64,000 nt of DNA from Falsochrobactrum shanghaiense (GCF_003149535.1 NZ_QGDB01000003.1:186001-250000); one strand, 5' to 3'. Counted from the stretch's first letter, positions 20,688 to 32,270 are shown. Made by a program: numbers and translations. Notes: generated by a model from the letters alone, not told the origin.

Positions 20688-22106
20688 TTGGTCAAACACG
20701 AAAATAAAAACACATCACCTGCCATCCAGAACAAGGATGTCGATCCGACCGATGCCGAGCCGACAAAGGCTGCGGTGATCGTCCCCATATTGCCGGAACG
20801 CTATAGTTCGGGCACCACCAGTGAAGAAGCGGTCAAACCCCAGCTTCAGCGCTCCAATGAGGCGCGGCTGGAGGAGGCGGTGGGGCTGGCGCGCGCCATC
20901 AATCTCAATATCGTCCATGCGGAAAGCGTGATCGTCAATGCGCCGCGCCCGGCAACATTGCTTGGCACGGGCAAGGTTGAAGCGATTGCCGAACTGGTTG
21001 AAGAAAAAGCAATCGAGCTGGTGATCGTCGATCACTCCCTGACGCCCGTGCAGCAGCGCAATCTCGAAAAGGAATGGAACGTCAAGGTCATCGACCGGAC
21101 GGGCCTGATATTGGAGATTTTCGGCGAAAGGGCGCGCACCAAGGAAGGCACGCTTCAGGTCGAGCTTGCGCATCTCAATTATCAAAAAGGACGTCTCGTC
21201 AGAAGCTGGACCCACCTTGAGCGGCAACGCGGTGGCAGCGGTTTTCTCGGCGGCCCGGGTGAAACCCAGATCGAGGCCGACCGGCGCATGCTTCAGGAGA
21301 AAATCCTGCGCATCAAGCGAGAGCTTGAAACGGTTGTGCGCACACGCAATCTTCATCGGCAGAAACGGCGCAAGGTGCCGTATCCGATCGTGGCGCTGGT
21401 CGGTTATACCAATGCCGGGAAGTCCACGCTCTTTAACCGTATGACCGGCGCGGAAGTGCTTGCGGAAGACATGCTGTTTGCAACGCTCGACCCGACCTTG
21501 CGGCGAATCCGTCTTCCGCACGGCGAGACCGTCATCCTTTCGGATACGGTGGGCTTTATTTCCAATCTGCCGCACCATCTGGTCGCGGCTTTCCGCGCCA
21601 CGCTCGAAGAGGTGGTCGAGGCCGATCTCATCTTGCATGTGCGGGATATTTCCGACCCCGATAATGCAGCACAGTCTGAAGATGTCGAAAGCATTCTGAC
21701 AAGCCTTGGCATTGAGGCGCAGGACCGTCATCGCGTCATTGAAGTCTGGAACAAGATCGATAATCTGGACGAAGCGGGACGTGAAGCGGCGCTTCGGCTG
21801 GCTGCGGCAGGCAATGAAGAGGGACGCCCCATCCCCCTGTCAGCCTTGACGGGGGAAGGTGTTGACAGGCTGCTCTCACAGATCGAAACCCGCATAGCCG
21901 GTACATTGAGTACGGTTGAGGTCTTGCTGTCCCCGTTTGAATTGCAAATTCTTGACTGGATTTACCAGCATGGCAGCGATGTCGAGCGTGAAGATCTGGA
22001 GGATGGTTCGGTTCGCCTTCGCGCGCGGCTGACGGAAAATGCGCAAAGAATATTGAACGAGAAACGCGGCATTAAGCCTGTTGATCGGGATCCAGAGCTG
22101 GATTGA
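20688..22106 (+). CDS. hflX: GTPase HflX
   Basis: Ribosome-associated GTPase that rescues or splits stalled ribosomes under stress. 472 residues with the N-terminal HflX domain (~45-200, ATLLGTGKVEAIAELVEEKAI and GSGFLGGPGETQIEADRR, each shown in part) and a central coiled region. The G domain has Walker A GYTNAGKSTLFN, DTVGFI and NKID. The start is a TTG at 20688 with GGAG about 10 nt upstream; no closer ATG keeps the conserved N-terminus. The hydrophilic first 40 residues are low-complexity. The order hfq-hflX is conserved across proteobacteria. Confidence 0.94.
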   Translation: MVKHENKNTSPAIQNKDVDPTDAEPTKAAVIVPILPERYSSGTTSEEAVKPQLQRSNEARLEEAVGLARAINLNIVHAESVIVNAPRPATLLGTGKVEAIAELVEEKAIELVIVDHSLTPVQQRNLEKEWNVKVIDRTGLILEIFGERARTKEGTLQVELAHLNYQKGRLVRSWTHLERQRGGSGFLGGPGETQIEADRRMLQEKILRIKRELETVVRTRNLHRQKRRKVPYPIVALVGYTNAGKSTLFNRMTGAEVLAEDMLFATLDPTLRRIRLPHGETVILSDTVGFISNLPHHLVAAFRATLEEVVEADLILHVRDISDPDNAAQSEDVESILTSLGIEAQDRHRVIEVWNKIDNLDEAGREAALRLAAAGNEEGRPIPLSALTGEGVDRLLSQIETRIAGTLSTVEVLLSPFELQILDWIYQHGSDVEREDLEDGSVRLRARLTENAQRILNEKRGIKPVDRDPELD

Positions 22107-22197
22107 GCAGCATCTTGCGAAAGAGGGCCGCATAGCCCTATGTATGGTGTAACGCCGATTCAAATTCATCCTACCGCCATAATTTCAGAGGCCCATA

Positions 22198-22827
22198 ATG
22201 AGAGATCCTATTGAAACCGTCATGAACCTCGTGCCGATGGTGGTCGAGCAGACCAACCGTGGCGAGCGGGCCTATGATATTTTCTCGCGTTTGCTCAAGG
22301 AACGCATCATCTTCGTCAATGGCCCCGTCGAAGACGGAATGTCGATGCTGATCTGCGCGCAGCTGCTCTTTCTGGAATCGGAAAATCCCAAGAAAGAGAT
22401 CAATATGTACATCAATTCGCCCGGCGGCGTTGTAACCTCGGGCATGGCGATTTATGATACGATGCAGTTCATTCGTCCGCCCGTTTCCACACTTTGCATG
22501 GGGCAGGCCGCTTCGATGGGCTCGCTGCTTCTGACCGCGGGCGCCACTGGTCAGCGTTATGCGCTGCCAAATGCACGTATCATGGTGCATCAGCCTTCCG
22601 GCGGCTTTCAGGGTCAGGCATCGGATATTGAACGCCATGCGCAGGACATCATCAAGATGAAGCGCCGCCTGAATGAAGTCTATGTCAAACATACCGGTCG
22701 CGATTACGAGACCATTGAACGGACGCTTGATCGTGACCATTTCATGACTGCGCAGGAGGCACTTGAATTCGGGTTGATCGACAAGGTCATCGAATCGCGA
22801 GACGCAGGCGTCGAAGAGGCTAAGTAA
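22198..22827 (+). CDS. clpP: ATP-dependent Clp protease proteolytic subunit
   Basis: Serine peptidase subunit that forms the tetradecameric chamber capped by ClpX or ClpA. 209 residues with the catalytic triad Ser106 ([10 protein letters not shown]), His131 (MVHQPSGG) and Asp180 (LDRDHFM). Family-typical [12 protein letters not shown] and YINSPGG motifs are present. Its ATG follows AGAGGCCCATA. clpX lies 324 bp downstream in the same direction, so each gene could have its own promoter. Confidence 0.98.
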   Translation: MRDPIETVMNLVPMVVEQTNRGERAYDIFSRLLKERIIFVNGPVEDGMSMLICAQLLFLESENPKKEINMYINSPGGVVTSGMAIYDTMQFIRPPVSTLCMGQAASMGSLLLTAGATGQRYALPNARIMVHQPSGGFQGQASDIERHAQDIIKMKRRLNEVYVKHTGRDYETIERTLDRDHFMTAQEALEFGLIDKVIESRDAGVEEAK

Positions 22828-23151
22828 AGGAAGCCGGATTGTCGGATTCCCCGATTTTTAGAGTATCCTGCCACAAAAGCGGCTTATTTTTTGGCCGTAC
22901 GTAAAGGTTAACGCGCGGCGTTAAGCATATGTTGGGGTTCGGCGCGCTAGAATCGTTCGGATTATGCCGAATCTTCAGGGGGAGCGGACTTTTTCAATTG
23001 TTCCCCGCTGCAGGTTCTGCAAAAGTCACCGCAAGGACTTCTTCGGTCGGGAAGCCTGCGGTGATGGCAAGGGAACCGAACCGGAAGAAACGATCGAAAT
23101 GAACATCCGGTGAAGCCGGCTTTCGTTTCGGTTTATTGAAAGGAAACTGCA
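22828..23151. other. Intergenic region clpP-clpX
   Basis: A 324-bp gap. It begins with a weak hairpin followed by a T run (CGATTTTTAG near 22851-22861), possibly a clpP terminator. The rest should hold the clpX promoter. I looked for an alphaproteobacterial sigma-32 promoter (CTTG plus a CYTATNT-like box) and did not find a good match. No coding signal was seen. Confidence 0.4.
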
Positions 23152-24426
<1,275 letters not shown>

Positions 24427-24452
24427 CCATCGTTTACGATAGTTTATGTGGG

Positions 24453-24474
24453 AAGGCCGCGAAAGCGGCCTTTT
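24453..24474 (+). terminator. clpX terminator
   Basis: AAGGCCGC-GAAA-GCGGCCTT, an 8-bp GC-rich stem with a stable GAAA tetraloop followed by TTTTCC. It lies 27 bp after the clpX stop. Confidence 0.85.
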
Positions 24475-24777
24475 CCTTGTCGGCGTCTTGCCGCAACCGT
24501 GGATTACATCTATCAGAGCAGCCGTTTTGTGGTTCCATTATGCCGGTCCAATGCATGAAAACAGCAATTGGTGTTTGCAATGGGGGCATAGTGCAAGGCT
24601 GATATTGTACAAAATGTCGGGACGGCGCAGGATAGTTGACGATTCTATGAAAGCCGCTTGAATTAAGGGGTTCGGCTCTCCAAGTATGGACCGAAGCACG
24701 CTTTGTGATCTGCCTCGTGACGAAAGGGGACACTGGTGTGGCAATCGGGTCGAACGGCCTGAGAAAGGACTTGTATA
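24475..24777. other. Upstream region of lon
   Basis: About 300 bp between the clpX terminator and lon. It should contain the lon promoter, but no unambiguous -35/-10 or heat-shock promoter was found; TTGACG near 24637 is the only near-consensus -35. No coding or RNA gene was recognised. Confidence 0.35.
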
Positions 24778-27201
24778 ATGACGAGTATTGAACAGAAGAC
24801 GCCAGTGGGCGGTGACGACGGGCTGTATGCCGTCCTGCCGTTGCGCGATATTGTAGTCTTCCCTCATATGATCGTCCCGCTTTTTGTGGGGCGCGAGAAG
24901 TCTATTCGCGCGCTTGAAGAAGTGATGGGCGTGGACAAGCAAATTCTGCTTGCGACGCAGAAAAACGCCGCCGACGATGATCCGGCGCCGGACGCAATCT
25001 ATGAAATCGGCACGATTGCAAATGTCTTGCAGCTTCTCAAATTGCCGGACGGTACTGTAAAGGTACTGGTCGAAGGCATTGCGCGTGCGCAGGTTTCAAA
25101 ATTTACGGATCGTGAGGATTATCACGAGGCTTATGCCGTCGCTCTGGACGAACCGGAAGAAGATGCTGTCGAGATCGAGGCGCTGGCCCGCTCGGTGGTT
25201 TCGGATTTTGAAAATTACGTCAAGCTGAACAAGAAGATTTCGCCCGAAGTGGTTGGTGCTGCCGGGCAGATCGACGATTATTCCAAGCTTGCCGATACGG
25301 TAGCGTCGCATCTGGCGATCAAGCTGCCGGAAAAGCAGGAAATGCTGTCGATCCTTTCGGTGCGCGAGCGTCTGGAAAAGGCCCTTTCCTTCATGGAAGC
25401 CGAAATCTCGGTTCTACAGGTCGAGAAACGTATTCGCAGCCGCGTCAAGCGTCAAATGGAGAAGACGCAGCGCGAATATTATCTCAATGAGCAGATGAAG
25501 GCGATCCAGAAAGAGCTTGGTGATGGCGAGGACGGTCGCGATGAAGTGGCCGAACTTGAAGAACGCATCTCCAAGACCCGGCTGAGCAAGGAAGCGCGTG
25601 ACAAGGCGCAGGCGGAGCTGAAAAAGCTGCGCAGCATGAGTCCGATGTCAGCTGAAGCGACGGTCGTTCGCAACTATCTTGACTGGCTGCTCTCCATTCC
25701 ATGGGGCAAAAAGTCGAAGGTGAAGCAAGACCTGAACTTTGCGCAGGAAATCCTCGATACCGAGCATTTCGGTCTGGACAAGGTCAAGGAACGCATTGTC
25801 GAATATCTTGCCGTGCAGGCGCGTTCGACCAAGATCAAGGGTCCGATTCTCTGCCTCGTCGGCCCTCCCGGCGTAGGCAAGACCTCGCTGGCCCGTTCGA
25901 TCGCCAAGGCGACGGGACGCGAATATGTCCGCATGTCATTGGGCGGCGTACGTGACGAAGCTGAAATTCGCGGCCACCGCCGTACCTATATCGGCTCGAT
26001 GCCCGGTAAGGTCATCCAGTCGATGAAGAAGGCGAAGAAGTCCAATCCGCTCTTCCTGCTCGATGAAATCGACAAGATGGGGCAGGACTTCCGCGGCGAT
26101 CCGTCATCGGCAATGCTGGAGGTACTTGATCCTGAACAGAATTCAACCTTCATGGATCACTATCTTGAAGTTGAATACGATCTGTCGAACGTCATGTTCG
26201 TGACGACTGCCAATACGATGAATATCCCCGGACCGCTTCTGGACCGTATGGAAATCATCCGTATTGCCGGTTACACCGAAGATGAAAAGCTGGAGATCGC
26301 CAAACGGCACTTGCTGCCAAAGGCAATCAAGGATCATGCCTTGCAGCCCAAGGAGTTTTCGGTAACCGAAGAGGCTCTGCGCAATGTTGTCCGCCATTAT
26401 ACGCGGGAAGCAGGTGTGCGTAACCTTGAACGCGAACTGATGACCCTGGCCCGTAAAGCCGTGACCGAAATCCTCAAGTCGAAGAAGAAATCGGTGAAAA
26501 TCACCGAAAATAATCTCTCCGACTATCTGGGTGTGGAGAAGTATCGCTTCGGTCAGATCGATGGCGAGGATCAGGTCGGTGTCGTCACCGGACTTGCCTG
26601 GACGGAAGTCGGCGGTGAGTTGCTCACCATCGAAGGTGTCATGATGCCCGGAAAGGGCCGGATGACGGTGACGGGTAATCTTCGGGATGTGATGAAGGAA
26701 TCGATTTCCGCTGCGGCCTCTTATGTCCGCTCGCGTGCAGTTGATTTCGGCATCGAACCGCCGCTCTTCGACAAGCGTGACATTCATGTTCACGTTCCGG
26801 AAGGGGCAACTCCCAAGGATGGTCCGTCGGCAGGCATCGCGATGGTCACGGCAATCGTCTCCGTGCTGACGGGCATTCCGGTGCGCAAGGATATTGCCAT
26901 GACAGGCGAAGTCACATTGCGCGGTCGTGTGCTGCCAATTGGCGGTCTCAAGGAAAAGCTCCTTGCGGCGCTGCGTGGCGGTATCAAGAAGGTTCTGATC
27001 CCGGAAGAAAATGCCAAGGATCTGGCGGAAATTCCGGACAATGTGAAGAACAATCTTGAGATCGTGCCGGTATCGCGGGTGGGCGAGGTGCTCAAACACG
27101 CGCTCGTTCGCCAGCCTGAGCCGATTGAATGGACCGAGCCGGCAACTCCGGTTACGGCGCCTGCCGTAGAGGACGACGCAGGCGTGACGACCGCTCATTG
27201 A
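24778..27201 (+). CDS. lon: ATP-dependent protease Lon
   Basis: Homo-oligomeric AAA+ serine protease degrading misfolded and regulatory proteins. The 807-aa protein has the N-terminal LON substrate domain (~15-210), a coiled-coil stretch (~200-290) and an AAA+ module (Walker [14 protein letters not shown]; Walker [11 protein letters not shown]). The C-terminal protease domain has the Ser/Lys dyad, Ser in [11 protein letters not shown] and Lys in [11 protein letters not shown]. The ATG follows GAAAGGACTTGTATA. The last ~30 residues are a variable Pro/Ala/Glu tail. Two tandem hairpins end the transcript. Confidence 0.98.
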   Translation: MTSIEQKTPVGGDDGLYAVLPLRDIVVFPHMIVPLFVGREKSIRALEEVMGVDKQILLATQKNAADDDPAPDAIYEIGTIANVLQLLKLPDGTVKVLVEGIARAQVSKFTDREDYHEAYAVALDEPEEDAVEIEALARSVVSDFENYVKLNKKISPEVVGAAGQIDDYSKLADTVASHLAIKLPEKQEMLSILSVRERLEKALSFMEAEISVLQVEKRIRSRVKRQMEKTQREYYLNEQMKAIQKELGDGEDGRDEVAELEERISKTRLSKEARDKAQAELKKLRSMSPMSAEATVVRNYLDWLLSIPWGKKSKVKQDLNFAQEILDTEHFGLDKVKERIVEYLAVQARSTKIKGPILCLVGPPGVGKTSLARSIAKATGREYVRMSLGGVRDEAEIRGHRRTYIGSMPGKVIQSMKKAKKSNPLFLLDEIDKMGQDFRGDPSSAMLEVLDPEQNSTFMDHYLEVEYDLSNVMFVTTANTMNIPGPLLDRMEIIRIAGYTEDEKLEIAKRHLLPKAIKDHALQPKEFSVTEEALRNVVRHYTREAGVRNLERELMTLARKAVTEILKSKKKSVKITENNLSDYLGVEKYRFGQIDGEDQVGVVTGLAWTEVGGELLTIEGVMMPGKGRMTVTGNLRDVMKESISAAASYVRSRAVDFGIEPPLFDKRDIHVHVPEGATPKDGPSAGIAMVTAIVSVLTGIPVRKDIAMTGEVTLRGRVLPIGGLKEKLLAALRGGIKKVLIPEENAKDLAEIPDNVKNNLEIVPVSRVGEVLKHALVRQPEPIEWTEPATPVTAPAVEDDAGVTTAH

Positions 27202-27227
27202 TTATCGATGTCGTCATATATTGTAAT

Positions 27228-27257
27228 AATGCCGGGCTAAATGCCCGGCATTTCTGT
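27228..27257 (+). terminator. lon terminator 1
   Basis: AATGCCGGGC and GCCCGGCATT form a 10-bp stem with a 5-nt loop, followed by TTCTG. It lies 27 bp after the lon stop; a second hairpin follows almost at once. Confidence 0.75.
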
Positions 27258-27263
27258 GTTTAA

Positions 27264-27285
27264 CCCCGGTTTTCCGGGCTTTTTT
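27264..27285 (+). terminator. lon terminator 2
   Basis: CCCGG-TTTT-CCGGG followed by CTTTTTT: a short GC stem and a good T tract, 12 bp after the first hairpin. The tandem pair isolates hupB transcription from lon. Confidence 0.75.
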
Positions 27286-27379
27286 GCAGCTATTAGGCTT
27301 GGTTTGTCTTTCGTTTTGAATAAACTCCTCCCGATCCGGTCACGTTATCCGTTCCGGTTAATCAAGAAAGGAAAAGCCT

Positions 27380-27655
27380 ATGAACAAGAACGAATTGGTG
27401 GCCGCTGTTGCGGAAAAGGGCGGTCTGACCAAGGCTGATGCTGGAACGGCTGTCGATGCCGTACTCGCCGCAGTTACGGGCGCACTGAAAGCAGGCGAAG
27501 AAGTCCGTCTGCCTGGCTTTGGTGTTTTCTCGGTTTCGCATCGCGCAGCCTCCACCGGCCGCAATCCGTCGACGGGCAAGGAAGTTGCCATTCCGGCGCG
27601 CAACGTGCCGAAGTTCTCGGCTGGCAAGGGCCTGAAAGAAGCCGTCAACGGTTGA
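27380..27655 (+). CDS. hupB: DNA-binding protein HU
   Basis: 91-aa histone-like nucleoid protein that bends DNA as a dimer. It starts MNKNELVAAVAEKGGLTKAD and carries the HU beta-arm signature, here GFGVFSVSHRAASTGRNPSTG (shown in part), then KEVAIPARNVPKF. Length is exactly that of HU. GAAAGGAAAAGCCT precedes the ATG. It follows lon as in most proteobacteria, with two terminators between. A 105-bp repeat begins 6 bp after its stop. Confidence 0.96.
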   Translation: MNKNELVAAVAEKGGLTKADAGTAVDAVLAAVTGALKAGEEVRLPGFGVFSVSHRAASTGRNPSTGKEVAIPARNVPKFSAGKGLKEAVNG

Positions 27656-27660
27656 TCTTT

Positions 27661-27765
27661 TAAAGCATGTCGCCCGAAAGTGGGAACCGGTTTCGGGATA
27701 ACGGCATGCGTTAAAACAAAAACTTAAAGCGTAAGGAGCGAAACTGAAAGATCGCGACACGCTTT
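27661..27765 (-). repeat. Bru-RS-like palindromic repeat, copy 2 (inverted)
   Basis: The reverse complement of copy 1 with a few substitutions (ACGGCATGCG for ACGACATGCG; GCGAAACT for GCGAATCT). It starts only 6 bp beyond the hupB stop and ends 24 bp before the hupB/uvrA terminator, so it lies in the hupB 3' untranslated region. Confidence 0.85.
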
Positions 27766-27788
27766 AGATCAAAACGATAGTTTGAATG

Positions 27789-27817
27789 AAAAAAGCCCGG
27801 TTTATCCGGGCTTTTTT
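27789..27817. terminator. Bidirectional terminator between hupB and uvrA
   Basis: AAAAAAGCCCGG and CCGGGCTTTTTT pair perfectly over 12 bp around a 5-nt loop. With A and T tracts on both sides it can stop hupB (plus) and uvrA (minus) transcripts, whose 3' ends converge here. Confidence 0.9.
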
Positions 27818-27829
27818 GCTGGAAATGCT

Positions 27830-30757
27830 CTATTCCGCTGCTTCGGCCTTGCCGCCGCCGGGGCGGCGCTCCAGCAAGTCTTTGAGGAATTGCCCGGTAT
27901 AGGAACGTGGTTCCTTGACAATATCTTCCGGGCGTCCCGCCGCCACGATCTCGCCGCCGCCGTCGCCACCTTCGGGGCCAAGATCGATGACCCAGTCGGC
28001 AGTTTTGATGACTTCGAGATTATGTTCGATCACGACGACCGTATTGCCCTGTTCGACCAGTTCCTGCAGCACTTCCAGAAGCTTTGCCACGTCATGAAAA
28101 TGCAACCCGGTCGTCGGCTCGTCGAGAATATAGAGCGTGCGTCCGGTGGCGCGGCGCGAAAGTTCCTTGGCAAGTTTTACGCGTTGCGCTTCGCCGCCGG
28201 AAAGCGTGGTGGCCTGCTGGCCGACCTTGATATAGCCAAGCCCGACCTTGGCGAGCGTTTCCAGCTTGTCACGCACCGCAGGGACCGCTGAGAAAAATTC
28301 AGCGCCTTCCTCGACCGTCATGTCGAGGACATCGGCGATGGATTTGCCCTTGAAGAGAACTTCCAGCGTTTCGCGGTTATAGCGCTTGCCATGGCAGACG
28401 TCGCAGGTGACGTAAACATCCGGCAGGAAGTGCATCTCGATCTTGATGACGCCATCGCCCTGACATGCTTCGCAGCGACCGCCCTTGACGTTGAAGGAAA
28501 AGCGGCCGGGCTGATAGCCGCGCGCTTTGGCCTCCGGCAAGCCGGCAAACCAGTCACGGATAGGGGTGAAGGCACCGGTATAGGTGGCTGGATTCGAGCG
28601 TGGCGTGCGGCCGATGGGCGACTGGTCAATGTCGATTACCTTATCGAGAAACTCCAGCCCTTCGATGCGATCATGCTCTGCTGCATGGGCGCGCGATCCC
28701 ATGATGCGGCGCGATGCGGCTTTGAAAAGGGTCTCGATAAGGAAGGTGGACTTGCCACCGCCCGAGACGCCGGTGACGGCTGTGAAGGTGCCCAGTGGAA
28801 TATCGGCGGAGACATTCTTGAGATTATTGCCGCGTGCGCCCACGACGCGAATGCGTTTTTCCCTGGAAATCTTGCGCCGTTGCGCAGGCACGGCGACTTC
28901 GAGAGCGCCCGACAGATACTGCCCGGTCAGCGAATCCGGATTGGACATGATGGCGTTGGGTGTGCCTTCCGCTATGACGCGACCGCCATGCACACCTGCC
29001 GCCGGGCCAATATCGACCACATGATCGGCAGTCAGGATGGCGTCTTCATCATGCTCTACGACAATGACCGTATTGCCCAGATCGCGCAGATGGCGGAGCG
29101 TATCGAGCAGTCGGGCATTGTCACGCTGATGCAGGCCGATGCTTGGTTCATCGAGGACATAAAGCACACCGGTCAGACCGGAGCCAATCTGCGATGCCAG
29201 ACGGATACGCTGGCTTTCCCCGCCTGAAAGCGTGCCGGAGTTGCGCGCAAGGGTCAGGTAATCGAGACCGACATCATTGAGAAATTGCAACCGCTCGCGG
29301 ATTTCCTTGAGAATTCGGGCTGCGATCTCGCGCTGTTTCTCGTTGAGTTTGGCGTCAATATCGCGAAACCACGCGTCGGCATTGCGGATCGACATTTCCG
29401 TGATTTCGCCGATATGCTTCATGCCGACTTTCACGGCCAGCGCTTCCGGTTTCAGGCGGTAGCCATGACAGGCCGGGCAGGGCGTCGAGGACATGAAACG
29501 CTCGATTTCCTCACGCGACCAGGCCGAATCCGTCTCTTTCCAGCGCCGTTCAAGATTGGGAATAACCCCTTCGAAAGCCTTGGTCATCTGGTAGGAACGA
29601 AGGCCGTCATCATATTTGAATATAATCTCGCGGCCCTTGGTGCCATAAAGAACAGCTTGCTGCGCTTCAGGGGAAAGGTCGCTCCAGCGCGCACTGATCT
29701 TGAAGCCATAGGCCTTGCCCAGAGCTTCCAGCGTTTGATTATAATAGGGCGATGACGAGCGCGACCATGGCGCAATGGCCCCGTCTTTCAATACGGCATT
29801 TTCGTCAGGCAGGATCAGTTTGGCATCGATCGCCTGCTGGGTGCCCAAACCATCGCAGGTGGGGCAGGCTCCAAACGGATTGTTGAAGGAAAAAAGCCGG
29901 GGTTCTATTTCAGAAATCGTAAAGCCGGAAACGGGACAGGCGAATTTTTCAGAGAATAGCAGCCGTTCATGCGTTTCATTCGCTGATTTATTGGCGGCTC
30001 CGCCTTCTGCGGTTTCTTCCGGCGGCAATGGCTTGTCGGCGAATTCGGCAATTGCCAGGCCGTCCGCCAGCTTGAGACAGGTTTCAAGACTGTCTGCCAG
30101 ACGTGTTGATAGATCAGGGCGAACGACGATACGATCCACGACCACATCAATATCGTGCTTGTATTTCTTGTCGAGCGCCGGTGCATCGGCGATCTCGTAG
30201 AAAGCGCCATCGACCTTGACGCGCTGAAAGCCTTTTTTCTGAAGCTCGGCCAGTTCTTTTTTATATTCACCCTTTCTGCCGCGCACGATAGGCGCGAGAA
30301 TGTAAAGCCGGGTGCCTTCCTCCAGTTCCATGACACGATCAACCATCTGGCTGACGGTCTGGCTTTCGATGGGCAGGCCGGTGGCGGGCGAATAGGGAAT
30401 GCCGACGCGCGCGAATAAAAGGCGCATATAGTCATATATTTCAGTGACGGTTCCGACCGTCGAGCGCGGATTGCGGCTCGTGGTCTTCTGCTCGATGGAA
30501 ATGGCAGGGGAAAGACCGTCGATCTGATCGACATCGGGCTTCTGCATCATTTCCAGAAATTGCCGCGCATAGGCCGAAAGGCTTTCGACATAACGCCGCT
30601 GGCCCTCGGCATAGATCGTGTCGAAGGCGAGCGACGATTTTCCGGAGCCTGAAAGGCCCGTCATTACAATCAGCTTGTCACGCGGCAGATCCAGATCAAC
30701 ATTTTTCAGATTGTGTTCACGCGCGCCGCGTATGGAAATGAATTTCTGATCGCTCAT
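27830..30757 (-). CDS. uvrA: Excinuclease ABC subunit A
   Basis: DNA-damage recognition ATPase of nucleotide excision repair. 975 residues with two ABC modules: the first Walker [15 protein letters not shown] near residue 32 and the second [13 protein letters not shown], two signature motifs ([22 protein letters not shown]), and zinc fingers with CxxC pairs ([36 protein letters not shown]). Minus strand, divergent from ssb. A LexA-type SOS box lies 240 bp upstream, with a 105-bp repeat between box and gene. Length is slightly above E. coli UvrA (940), due mainly to an acidic C-terminal tail and a loop near 255. Confidence 0.98.
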   Translation of the reverse strand: MSDQKFISIRGAREHNLKNVDLDLPRDKLIVMTGLSGSGKSSLAFDTIYAEGQRRYVESLSAYARQFLEMMQKPDVDQIDGLSPAISIEQKTTSRNPRSTVGTVTEIYDYMRLLFARVGIPYSPATGLPIESQTVSQMVDRVMELEEGTRLYILAPIVRGRKGEYKKELAELQKKGFQRVKVDGAFYEIADAPALDKKYKHDIDVVVDRIVVRPDLSTRLADSLETCLKLADGLAIAEFADKPLPPEETAEGGAANKSANETHERLLFSEKFACPVSGFTISEIEPRLFSFNNPFGACPTCDGLGTQQAIDAKLILPDENAVLKDGAIAPWSRSSSPYYNQTLEALGKAYGFKISARWSDLSPEAQQAVLYGTKGREIIFKYDDGLRSYQMTKAFEGVIPNLERRWKETDSAWSREEIERFMSSTPCPACHGYRLKPEALAVKVGMKHIGEITEMSIRNADAWFRDIDAKLNEKQREIAARILKEIRERLQFLNDVGLDYLTLARNSGTLSGGESQRIRLASQIGSGLTGVLYVLDEPSIGLHQRDNARLLDTLRHLRDLGNTVIVVEHDEDAILTADHVVDIGPAAGVHGGRVIAEGTPNAIMSNPDSLTGQYLSGALEVAVPAQRRKISREKRIRVVGARGNNLKNVSADIPLGTFTAVTGVSGGGKSTFLIETLFKAASRRIMGSRAHAAEHDRIEGLEFLDKVIDIDQSPIGRTPRSNPATYTGAFTPIRDWFAGLPEAKARGYQPGRFSFNVKGGRCEACQGDGVIKIEMHFLPDVYVTCDVCHGKRYNRETLEVLFKGKSIADVLDMTVEEGAEFFSAVPAVRDKLETLAKVGLGYIKVGQQATTLSGGEAQRVKLAKELSRRATGRTLYILDEPTTGLHFHDVAKLLEVLQELVEQGNTVVVIEHNLEVIKTADWVIDLGPEGGDGGGEIVAAGRPEDIVKEPRSYTGQFLKDLLERRPGGGKAEAAE

Positions 30758-30887
30758 TCCGCGTCCTGCTTTTCTATCACGTCATGGATTTGGCAGCGCC
30801 GGAAGTTCATGCGCCGCTCCGCTCCATAATATGGGGTCTAACCTTCCGGGGAGAAGGGGTCGGTCCGATCATTCACCTGATGCCCTT

Positions 30888-30992
30888 AAAGCGTGTCGCG
30901 ATCTTTCAGATTCGCTCCTCACGTTTTAAGTTTTTGTTTTAACGCATGTCGTTATCCCGAAACCGGTTCCCACTTCCGGGCGACATGCTTTA
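30888..30992 (+). repeat. Bru-RS-like palindromic repeat, copy 3 (at uvrA promoter)
   Basis: 105 bp in the same orientation as copy 1, with substitutions CTCACGTTTTAAG for CTTACGCTTTAAG and CTTCCGGG for CTTTCGGG; the latter disrupts one base pair of the palindrome. Its right edge is 6 bp from the uvrA SOS box, so it separates the damage-inducible control site from the gene. Confidence 0.85.
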
Positions 30993-30998
30993 GCACTG

Positions 30999-31013
30999 GA
31001 ACAAATATCGAAC
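30999..31013 (-). promoter_or_regulatory. LexA-type SOS box for uvrA
   Basis: On the plus strand GAACAAATATCGAAC; on the uvrA strand GTTC-N7-GTTC, the direct-repeat LexA operator known from alphaproteobacteria such as Rhodobacter and rhizobia. A possible -35 TTGTTC (31010-31015) overlaps it. The position 17 bp on, where a -10 should fall, is the first six bases of the repeat (TAAAGC). Confidence 0.8.
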
Positions 31014-31403
31014 AAGCTGCTTTCTGATAGGCGATACGAAATGTGAACGCAAGAGCGTTGACTGTCTCTGCTGACAGGTGCAGACTATCCTTACTCGCCA
31101 GTCATGGAGAGATGTCGTCAAGGGATGAAACGATGTCGCCAAGAGGTCCAAGCTGAGCGAGCAGACGCAAGAAGGGAGAAGGAGCATGAGTCCGCCTGAC
31201 TACGTTGCGTAGCTTTCACGAAAATGAAAGCACAATCGCCACCCATCACAAGGCATCTTCTGCAAGGAATGATGCATAGTTGATCGGAGCAAGCGGTTGC
31301 CGAAAACTTCAAACATGCGCGGTAATCATATGGCCGCGTGCCATTGATTTCCGAAATAGATTATCGGCGAAGAATTGCCGATCTAAGAGCTTCGCTCAAA
31401 CCC

Positions 31404-31450
31404 AAGCCCTGCGCGCCAGAGAAACAGTGAGCGGCAGGGCTTTTCCTTTT
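31404..31450 (+). terminator. Isolated terminator-like hairpin (possible small-RNA end)
   Basis: AAGCCCTGC (31404-31412) pairs with GCAGGGCTT (31434-31442), followed by TTTTCCTTTT. The 21-nt interior may pair further through CGC/GCG. No plus-strand coding gene precedes it, since uvrA leaves in the other direction, so it may end an unannotated small RNA. The AGAT..CGGC/GCCGATCT stem just upstream (31357-31384) could be part of it. No clear promoter was found. Confidence 0.5.
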
Positions 31451-31519
31451 CGCAAACAACAATGCTCATGCCATTTGATGTTGAAAAATATCAAATAGTC
31501 GATGCGGGTCTTGCTTTTT

Positions 31520-31534
31520 GAACAAATCAAGAAC
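31520..31534 (+). promoter_or_regulatory. LexA-type SOS box for ssb
   Basis: GAACAAATCAAGAAC is a second perfect GAAC-N7-GAAC direct repeat. It overlaps the -35 position (AGAACA, 31530-31535), 17 bp before TATAAA at 31553-31558, so LexA bound here would block RNA polymerase. The ssb ATG is about 190 bp downstream. Confidence 0.8.
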
Positions 31535-31722
31535 ATAACTTCCTGTGGACATTATAAAATTCCCTGCTCCAGAATGAGCGCGAACGGGATGGCTGCTATA
31601 AGGTGGCAATTGAATTTTGATGAGGGTGCGAGGTAGCGCCTTCTCTATCTTTAGACAGGCACCGCCGGGATGAGCGAGACAGTTCGCCGGGTGTGTGCAG
31701 GGGAAAGAGCCGGAGTTTATTT

Positions 31723-32232
31723 ATGGCTGGTAGCGTCAATAAGGTCATTCTCGTTGGCAATCTTGGAGCTGATCCGGAAATCCGGCGCCTTAATTCGGGT
31801 GATCAGATCGCCAATCTGCGGATAGCCACCTCGGAAAGCTGGCGGGATCGCCAGACTGGGGAGCGCAAGGAACGCACAGAGTGGCACAGCGTCGTCATCT
31901 TCAATGAAAATCTGGCGAAAGTTGCCGAGCAATATTTGAAGAAGGGCTCGAAGGTCTACATCGAAGGCGCTCTTCAGACGCGCAAGTGGCAGGACCAGAA
32001 CGGCAATGACCGCTACACGACCGAAATCGTGTTGCAGAAATTCCGCGGTGAATTGCAGATGCTCGATAGCCGGGGCGAGGGTGGCGAGCAGGGCCGTTCA
32101 TTCGGTGGCGGCGGCAATCGCAACCAGATGTCGGATTATTCCGGCGGCGGTGATTTTGGATCGTCCGGCCCGTCTTCATCGAGCGGCGGCGGTGGCTTCT
32201 CTCGCGATCTGGATGATGAGATTCCATTCTGA
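31723..32232 (+). CDS. ssb: Single-stranded DNA-binding protein
   Basis: Essential replication and repair protein. 169 residues: an OB-fold domain (1-~110, starting [19 protein letters not shown]), a Gly/Ser-rich flexible linker (~120-160) and the conserved acidic tip DDEIPF that recruits partner proteins. The ATG at 31723 begins the conserved sequence; an in-frame TTG/GTG-type start 10 codons earlier would add unconserved residues. Divergent from uvrA with its own SOS box upstream. Confidence 0.97.
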   Translation: MAGSVNKVILVGNLGADPEIRRLNSGDQIANLRIATSESWRDRQTGERKERTEWHSVVIFNENLAKVAEQYLKKGSKVYIEGALQTRKWQDQNGNDRYTTEIVLQKFRGELQMLDSRGEGGEQGRSFGGGGNRNQMSDYSGGGDFGSSGPSSSSGGGGFSRDLDDEIPF

Positions 32233-32270
32233 TCGGGCCGGATTGCTCTTGACGTAATCGAACAGGCATA

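Larger units (their letters stand above)
30758..31722. other. uvrA-ssb divergent intergenic region
   Basis: A 965-bp region without a convincing protein gene. In order it holds the uvrA leader, the full repeat copy 3 (30888-30992), an SOS box for uvrA (30999-31013), a small hairpin (31212-31231, GCTTTCA/TGAAAGC) and an isolated terminator-like hairpin (31404-31450). A second SOS box (31520-31534), a TATAAA -10 (31553-31558) and the ssb leader complete it. Short ORFs on both strands here (60-72 codons) have no recognisable features. Confidence 0.6.
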
